Of a stretch of DNA of 64,000 nucleotides, positions 59,365-64,000 are shown piece after piece. The stretch covers positions 62,001 through 126,000 of the forward strand of contig NZ_FQUY01000005.1 of assembly GCF_900129195.1 (NCBI RefSeq). Direction: 5' to 3'. The stretch is from Desulforamulus putei DSM 12395 (GTDB lineage Bacteria; Bacillota; Desulfotomaculia; Desulfotomaculales; Desulfotomaculaceae). Made by a program: the position numbers and the translations under genes. How positions within the stretch are numbered: the first letter of the stretch is position 1; each line of letters begins with the position of its first letter. A model generated the notes under the pieces. That model was not told the origin of the DNA. It worked only from the letters and a program-made list of their open reading frames with translations, and ran no database searches.

Positions 59365-59783
59365 AGGTTTACTCCTAAAGCCATTTTAAGGTTCTTTAGA
59401 TTTTCTCGCATAATATAAAGATAGTCACGGCCCGCCGCAATATCTTCCCCGGTTAACCCGTCCATGGGGTTCAAGACCAGGGTTTTGGCACAGCTCACCG
59501 GCCAGGGCCTCCGCCACTTTAGGACTGACAGTAGTTTCCGTGAAAATATACCGGATCTTTTTCTCTCTGGCCAGCTTGACAAGATGGTTTTTATCTTAAT
59601 TTTATCGCCGCCCACCTTGGCAGCAAAGTCATACAGGGGGTAGATGGTGGTATAGACCGTCATTTTATCCCTTGATCCTTTATTTCCTGTGTAATCTTTC
59701 CCGGCGGTACAGCCACCAAGGAACCAGGGACTTAGAATAACCAGAAACAGTGCAAATATATGGATAAACCGGTAGCTTGTCAA
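59361..59783 (-). pseudogene. znuA: Decayed zinc-binding lipoprotein gene (znuA), internal deletion and frameshifts
   Basis: The N-terminus looks like ZnuA: a lipoprotein signal (LFLVILSPWFLGGCTAG) and the start of the binding domain (TVYTTIYPLYDFAAKVGG, KIKIKT). Instead of the His-rich middle, the sequence jumps to the C-terminal part. That C-terminal part is split over two frames: LVKLAREKKIRYIFTETTVS and PKVAEALAGEL in another frame, then in the original frame AKTLVLNPMDGLTGEDIAAG to the end. So about 130-150 residues are lost and there are two frame changes. The ABC transporter therefore has no intact binding protein here. Confidence 0.85.
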
Positions 59784-59801
59784 CTGCTTACCCCCTCACT
59801 C

Positions 59802-60218
59802 TTACTCCATACAGTTTGCACAGATACCAAAAATTTCAAAACAATGTTTCTCTACTTTAAAATTTTTAACCTGTTGACTATCCATAAACTTCAGGGGACA
59901 AAAATCGATTTCCTGGGAATTGCCGCATTTTGTGCAAATCATGTGATGATGGTGCTCGGTATTGTTAAGCTCAAACAAGCTTTTCCGATCACCAAAGTTA
60001 AGCTCTGTTATAATACCCAGATTTATTAAAAGGCTCAGGTTGCGATATACCGTGTCCAGACTCATGCCGGGATATTTCTCGGTTATCTTGTTGTGCACTT
60101 CTTCTGCACTTAAATGGTGATTGCTGCTTTCTAAAAAAACCCGGAGTATTTCCTGTCGCTGGGGCGTGATTTTCAAACCCCGGGCCTGAAGCTTTTTAAT
60201 ATAATAATCCACTTTCAA
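59802..60218 (-). CDS. Fur-family metalloregulator (probable Zur)
   Basis: A 138-residue winged-helix repressor. DNA-binding half: GLKITPQRQEILRVFLESSN and MSLDTVYRNLSLLINLGIIT. Metal site: NTEHHHHMICTKCG and a second Cys pair ICANC near the end, the structural zinc. Placed directly upstream of znuA-znuC-znuB, so a zinc-responsive repressor (Zur) is likely, though iron or peroxide sensing is not excluded. Starts with TTG, nine bases after AGGAGG. Confidence 0.88.
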   Translation of the reverse strand: MKVDYYIKKLQARGLKITPQRQEILRVFLESSNHHLSAEEVHNKITEKYPGMSLDTVYRNLSLLINLGIITELNFGDRKSLFELNNTEHHHHMICTKCGNSQEIDFCPLKFMDSQQVKNFKVEKHCFEIFGICANCME

Positions 60219-60299
60219 AACCTTTAACCTCCTAAATAGGAATAACTACTATTAGATTATAGCATTATTTAAAATTTTAGCACTTAAAAAATTAAAAGA

Positions 60300-60325
60300 G
60301 AGCCCCGACAAGGCTCCCTTTTACT
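60300..60325 (-). terminator. Terminator after the BON-domain gene
   Basis: GGGAGCC / GGGCTC stem (one offset base) followed by TCTTTTAATTTTTT on the minus strand. Confidence 0.6.
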
Positions 60326-60328
60326 GTT

Positions 60329-60358
60329 CTATACTAATCGAATCTATACTAATCGAAT
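60329..60358. repeat. 15-bp tandem duplication over the BON gene stop codon
   Basis: CTATACTAATCGAAT occurs twice in tandem (60329-60343 and 60344-60358); the stop codon of the BON gene is in the second copy. Confidence 0.8.
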
Positions 60359-60885
60359 AGCCCGTCCTTAAAATCAGGATCTTCACGGTCATTATTGACC
60401 TGGCTGTGGAACAGTTCCTTCAGGGTAATGTCATCCACATCCCGATAGCCGGTGCTCAAGGATACCTGACTGATAACGTCCCTGACGCCCCTGGCCCGGG
60501 AGGCTGCCTCGATGGCATTTTGAATCTCTTCCTGGCTGTCCGAACGGCCCCGCAGGTAGACCGTCCCCCCGATACTTTCAGCCCCGATATTTTTTAGATT
60601 AACGCCGCTGTTTTCCAATTCTTCGTATACCTCTGCGGTAACCTCACCGTCATTAATCTGGCCGTCGGTGCTGATGGTGACGCCATTTTCAATGCTCCGG
60701 ATGCCAGGCACCCTGGAAACCAGCTCGTGCAACTGCCTTCTTTCATGGAGTGTGTCCACCAGACCCATGAGATGAACTTCCCCGTTCTGCACTTGAGCTT
60801 TAATGCCATAATCCTTCAGTCCGTTGGTTTTGTCTATCAAGGCCTGGATTTGCCCCTGCAATTCCTTATCATGATTAGATTGCAT
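60349..60885 (-). CDS. BON-domain protein
   Basis: A 178-residue protein with two BON modules: about 8-75 (GIKAQVQNGEVHLMGLVDTL, GIRSIENGVTIS) and about 82-150 (NIGAESIGGTVYLRGRSDSQ, ARGVRDVISQVSLS). No signal sequence, so it is cytoplasmic. BON domains bind lipid or other ligands; the role here is unknown. It stands alone. Confidence 0.85.
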   Translation of the reverse strand: MQSNHDKELQGQIQALIDKTNGLKDYGIKAQVQNGEVHLMGLVDTLHERRQLHELVSRVPGIRSIENGVTISTDGQINDGEVTAEVYEELENSGVNLKNIGAESIGGTVYLRGRSDSQEEIQNAIEAASRARGVRDVISQVSLSTGYRDVDDITLKELFHSQVNNDREDPDFKDGLFD

Positions 60886-61088
60886 TGTCTCATCTCCTTC
60901 AAGGGATCGTTATTGCTATTATTCCCCCAATGGAGAGAGCTATCAGTTTTACTTTTCTATTTTTCGCAGTCCCAGTTCATCTCCCCTCCATATGGTTACT
61001 GTCATTAGCTTAAACCTTATCGGGGGTTCCTATGCTTCCCTGCTTACCAGGCATTAAAAAGGCCAGGCATTGCTGCCGGCCGTCTTTT

Positions 61089-62054
61089 TTAATCTGTAGC
61101 CGGCGCCTGGCAAACCCAGTCCCTCTTTTTGTCATCACTGATAATGCTCACATGCACATGGACAAATTCCTTAAATTTCTCTTTTACTTGAGAAGTCACC
61201 CGCTCATTTATTAAATCGCATTCGGATAGGCAGGTGTTTTCGTTGGCCTCTATCACCAGCTCAACCAGATAACTGTTCGGCCCGATGCACATGGAACGAA
61301 CACTGTGGACATCCTTCACGCCGTCCAGAGAAAGTACAAAATTACCCATTTCCTGAATCAAAGCGGGATCTGCCGCCTCTCCTAAAATGGCGGCCACGTT
61401 TTCCTTGGCCGTGGCCAGGGCGATAATCAGCAAGAGAATGCCGATCAGGATGGATGCCAGGCCGTCAAACAGGACATTTCCTGTGACCACAGATAGCGTG
61501 ATAGCGCCTCCGGCAAGGAGTAAACCTATCAAAGCGGCGGAGTCTTCCAGGAAAATGAAACGAGTGGCCGGCGTAGCCCTGGCCAGGGCAGGAATAACTT
61601 TTAGAAACATCCTTAAACCGGTAGCGGTCTCGCCCACTTCATGCATAATAGCCTTCACAGCCATGGTCATGGAATAGATTTCAAATAAAATACTGAACCC
61701 GATAATTCCCAGGTTTAAGCCAACATACTCCAGGTGTTCCGGGTGGATTATTTTTTGCATGCCCCCGTAAATGGACAGGGCGCCGCCGATAAAAAGCATG
61801 CCCAGACTGGCTACAAAACTCCAAAAGAAAACCCGTTTACCGTGCCCAAACTGGTACTTGTCATCAACGGGCCGTCTGGCCTGTCGAATGCCGATGAGCA
61901 GGAAAAAGCCGTTGGCCCAGTCACCTAAGGAATGCTTGAACTCTGCCATCATGGAAGCGCTGCCGCTCATGACGGCAGCCACCAGTTTCATTAACATGAT
62001 AACCCCGTTAGCCAACAGGGCCGCCTTAATTGCAGATTCACTGTTATGAGCCAT
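61089..62054 (-). CDS. Cation diffusion facilitator family transporter
   Basis: A 321-residue metal exporter. Six membrane segments with the metal site in the second and fifth (SASMMAEFKHSLGDWANGF; then VTGNVLFDGLASILIGILLL), a linker GHGKRVFFWS, and a C-terminal cytoplasmic ferredoxin-like domain (DGVKDVHSVRSMCIGPNSYL). The usual HxxxD position reads HSLGD. It may move zinc, iron or another divalent ion. ATG at 62054 is chosen; the frame opens at 62114. Confidence 0.88.
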   Translation of the reverse strand: MAHNSESAIKAALLANGVIMLMKLVAAVMSGSASMMAEFKHSLGDWANGFFLLIGIRQARRPVDDKYQFGHGKRVFFWSFVASLGMLFIGGALSIYGGMQKIIHPEHLEYVGLNLGIIGFSILFEIYSMTMAVKAIMHEVGETATGLRMFLKVIPALARATPATRFIFLEDSAALIGLLLAGGAITLSVVTGNVLFDGLASILIGILLLIIALATAKENVAAILGEAADPALIQEMGNFVLSLDGVKDVHSVRSMCIGPNSYLVELVIEANENTCLSECDLINERVTSQVKEKFKEFVHVHVSIISDDKKRDWVCQAPATD

Positions 62055-62200
62055 GTTACCGCCCCTTGTTAAAATGTTCCTTTCTATCATAGCATGACTG
62101 TGTCCCATTGGCACTACCTATTTTCCCTTGGAAGCTGCAGGAAAATCCATAAACACCAAGAAATGTATATGAGTTGAAAATCATAAACGGAGGATTTTTC

Positions 62201-63196
62201 ATGACAAACATACTGCTGCTTTTATTGGGACTGGCCATTATCCTGGCCAGTGCGGAACTCTTTACCAACGGCGTGGAATGGCTGGGCAAAAAACTGCAGC
62301 TAAATGAAGGCTCGGTGGGCAGTATCCTGGCTGCCGTAGGGACCGCTCTGCCGGAATCCATTATTCCTGTGATTGCCGTTTTAACAGGGACCGGTCAAAA
62401 TGCCATTGATATCGGCACCGGGGCCATTTTGGGGGCGCCCTTTGTTTTGTCCACCCTTGCCCTGGCCATTGCCGGCGTGGCCGGTCTGCTCTGCAAACGG
62501 AACGGCTGCCGGCGGCAAATTATGCACTGCAACCGGGTGGTAATGACCAGGGATTTGCAGTTCTTCCTGGGAGCCTTCGGATTGGTGATACTGACTTCCT
62601 TTTTACCGCCTTCCGTCAAGCTTTTTATCCCTGCGGTATTGCTCATCCTCTATGTTACCTATGTCATCAAGACATTGAAATGCTCCAGCGATTCAGAGGA
62701 CGACGGGGAAATAAATCCCTTATTTTTCTCCCGCAACAATTCCGCCCCCTCTTTGTTTATGGTCCTGTTGCAAGTGGCGGTGGGCCTGGCCGGTATTGTT
62801 TACGGCGCCCATTTATTTGTTGACGTCATTGAAGAACTGGCAGGACTCCTGGGAATTTCTGCTTTTATTTTGGCCTTTGTCATTTCTCCCATAGCCACCG
62901 AACTGCCGGAAAAAGTAAACAGCCTGATTTGGATTCGCCAGGGCAAGGATACCCTGGCCCTGGGCAATATTACAGGGGCCATGGTCTTTCAGAGCACCGT
63001 CATTCCTGCCATCGGTATCGCTCTGACTCCCTGGAAATTAACACCCTTGGCCTTGAGCAGCGCATTGGTGTCCGTTGCCGCGGCCGGGTTTGTATTGTAC
63101 TGCCTTAAGACCACCGGTCAAATCAAACCAAGTACCCTGGCCTACAACGGGGTACTTTACGGCATTTTCCTTGCCGCCTTGGCGTTTAACTTTTAA
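62201..63196 (+). CDS. Na+/Ca2+ exchanger (CaCA family, YrbG-like)
   Basis: A 331-residue antiporter with ten hydrophobic segments in two inverted halves. The alpha repeats are GSILAAVGTALPESIIPVIA and ISAFILAFVISPIATELPEK, with the acidic ion-binding Glu in each. CGGAGG precedes the ATG at 62201. Divergent from the cation diffusion facilitator. Confidence 0.9.
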   Translation: MTNILLLLLGLAIILASAELFTNGVEWLGKKLQLNEGSVGSILAAVGTALPESIIPVIAVLTGTGQNAIDIGTGAILGAPFVLSTLALAIAGVAGLLCKRNGCRRQIMHCNRVVMTRDLQFFLGAFGLVILTSFLPPSVKLFIPAVLLILYVTYVIKTLKCSSDSEDDGEINPLFFSRNNSAPSLFMVLLQVAVGLAGIVYGAHLFVDVIEELAGLLGISAFILAFVISPIATELPEKVNSLIWIRQGKDTLALGNITGAMVFQSTVIPAIGIALTPWKLTPLALSSALVSVAAAGFVLYCLKTTGQIKPSTLAYNGVLYGIFLAALAFNF

Positions 63197-63218
63197 TAAT
63201 AACAACTGCTGTGATAAA

Positions 63219-63250
63219 TAAAATCCTCAGAGCAACTCTGAGGATTTTAT
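63219..63250 (+). terminator. Terminator after the Na+/Ca2+ exchanger gene
   Basis: AAAATCCTCAGAG / CTCTGAGGATTTT perfect stem with a three-base loop, then TATAAAT. Confidence 0.85.
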
Positions 63251-63578
63251 AAATATTACCCACTTAGCCGTCCACTTGGTGTTTTTAAATACCCGCTTCT
63301 CGCAGGTGGGTGTCAGCTAAACTGTTTCTACCTTCCGCCGGTCAATGCGGCCTGGTATACGCAGTTTAAGACCAACTCCCTCAAAAACACTGTGGGTTTA
63401 AAAATCATCAAGCAACGCACAAAGCAGGATTTGCAGGGCGGGTCGAAAGGACCCACACCGGATTATTTTTTTGATGATTATTTCGGGTCATCTTGTAGAA
63501 GTTATGATACCAGAAAACATGACATTAAGCAAGACCCGGTAGGTATAAACAATTTAACGATAACGGAGGACATAGTTT

Positions 63579-63629
63579 ATGGTGCAAAATCGTTACCAAC
63601 ACCTTCTCAGAATGCCACTAGTGGAGTAA
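63579..63629 (+). CDS. Possible 16-residue peptide
   Basis: ATG at 63579, nine bases after ACGGAGG, encoding MVQNRYQHLLRMPLVE, and followed by a terminator. Too short to judge by codon use; it could be a leader peptide or chance. Confidence 0.3.
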   Translation: MVQNRYQHLLRMPLVE

Positions 63630-63645
63630 AATACCAGACACAGAA

Positions 63646-63678
63646 AAAGACTTCAGGGAAACCCCCGAAGCCTTTTTC
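63646..63678 (+). terminator. Terminator upstream of the tRNA gene end
   Basis: CTTC-A-GGG / CCC-CGAAG stem followed by CCTTTTTC on the plus strand. Confidence 0.6.
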
Positions 63679-63682
63679 GTAG

Positions 63683-63758
<76 letters not shown>

Positions 63759-63869
63759 ATTTTTTGTTTTCAAACTCGGAACCTCGTCCCGACGAATGTT
63801 ATTTTAGCATAGTTTGTTGAAGTGTGCAAGTCCAAATTTAAATTTTTTTAACCTGCTTTATTGTTATAA

Positions 63870-64000
63870 ATTGCCAAAGATACAGCCGTAAGCGAGATTC
63901 TGTTTTAGTAGTCATCTATCTAAGGAGAAGATTCTCCTTCCTCGCCTAGGCGAGGTGCCCCTACCCGCAGGTGACAAAATGTCCCTGCCTATTTGGGTTG
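63870..64000 (-). ncRNA. rnpB: RNase P RNA (rnpB), 3' part
   Basis: The gene continues beyond the right edge. On the minus strand AACCCAAATAGGCAGGGAC, GGGTAGGGGCACCTCGCC, and the 3'-terminal conserved block GATAGATGACTACTAAAACA followed by GAATCTCGCTTAC match bacterial RNase P RNA. The exact 3' end near 63870-63880 is estimated. Confidence 0.8.

Larger units (their letters stand above)
63197..63682. other. Intergenic region with a possible 16-residue leader frame
   Basis: After the terminator at 63219-63250 no convincing long gene is seen. One short frame has good signals: ACGGAGG, then ATG GTG at 63579, 16 residues (MVQNRYQHLLRMPLVE), stop at 63627, then a terminator at 63646-63678. Upstream, 63290-63400 has GC-rich hairpin-forming sequence I could not place. 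Confidence 0.35.

Noticed and set aside
63290-63400. Riboswitch-like GC-rich hairpins before the tRNA gene
   Set aside because: Compared by eye with purine, T-box and c-di-GMP riboswitch patterns; no consensus core was found.
63392-63682. 96-residue plus-strand frame before tRNA-Ala
   Set aside because: No usable ribosome binding site, low complexity, and it contains the terminator and the better 16-codon frame in another phase.

Overview
The window reads as a chromosomal segment of an anaerobic, spore-forming, low-to-mid GC Firmicute of the Peptococcaceae / Desulfotomaculum type. This is inferred from a small acid-soluble spore protein, a SleB-type cortex hydrolase, SepF, YpiB (UPF0302 plus IDEAL), a CIRCE element, strong AGGAGG ribosome binding sites with many GTG/TTG starts, and a large heterodisulfide-reductase (Hdr) locus with a selenocysteine-containing MvhD of the kind found in sulfate reducers and acetogens. 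The species cannot be named from the sequence alone. No prophage, insertion sequence, CRISPR array or integrase was seen.

Layout. 1-5 kb: ECF sigma factor, glpX, a tiny coiled-coil protein, an MFS carrier, an RluA-type pseudouridine synthase and ypiB. 5-16 kb: a PAS-PAS-GAF-GGDEF-EAL c-di-GMP protein, an orphan molybdopterin oxidoreductase, glycerate kinase, hslO (Hsp33), a gamma-glutamylcyclotransferase-like protein and a CoA-transferase. 15.6-19.9 kb: an eight-gene minus-strand operon (DUF134, Mrp, two MinD/ferredoxin ATPases, two NifX-like proteins, two small proteins) resembling the ORP/Mrp metal-cluster systems, driven by a promoter inside a large dyad. 20-25 kb: DUF1294, asparaginase, a sleB-like gene cut by one in-frame TAG, a sodium:solute symporter and a TM1266-like regulator. 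25-33 kb: a mannose-activation and mannosyl-glycan operon (GH130, sugar nucleotidyltransferase, GT4, a six-hairpin protein, phosphomannomutase, then bL25 and manA), headed by a CIRCE operator and a hairpin that hides the first ribosome binding site. 33-44 kb: hdrC-hdrB-hdrA2-hdrA1-mvhD(Sec)-frhB, in which hdrA2 encodes an HdrA interrupted by a complete GltD/NfnB-like NAD(P)H oxidoreductase. 44.7-50 kb: SASP, a TtcA-like PP-loop protein, SepF, a glutaredoxin-like protein, upp and a PyrR-attenuated uracil permease. 49-57 kb: two TauE/SafE loci flanking a second CoA-transferase, the second locus having a sigma-54 type promoter directly downstream of an NtrC-type two-component pair. 57-64 kb: zinc uptake genes znuB, znuC and a decayed znuA with a Fur-family regulator, a BON protein, a cation diffusion facilitator, a Na+/Ca2+ exchanger, tRNA-Ala(GGC) and the 3' part of rnpB.

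How it fits together. The Hdr locus looks like a soluble electron-bifurcating or confurcating hub: HdrB/HdrC supply the thiol/disulfide branch, the two HdrA proteins are the flavin centre, the inserted GltD-like domain supplies NAD(P)H, and MvhD plus the FrhB-like protein connect a further donor. The mannosyl operon appears to be under heat-shock control at both DNA (HrcA/CIRCE) and RNA (SD-sequestering hairpin) level. The most notable observations are the UGA-encoded selenocysteine with a SECIS-like hairpin in mvhD, the HdrA::NfnB fusion, the CIRCE plus hairpin leader, the sigma-54 promoter beside its likely activator, the DUF134 dyad, and two recently damaged genes (sleB, znuA). All functional statements rest on reading translated sequence and motifs by eye; no database search was run.
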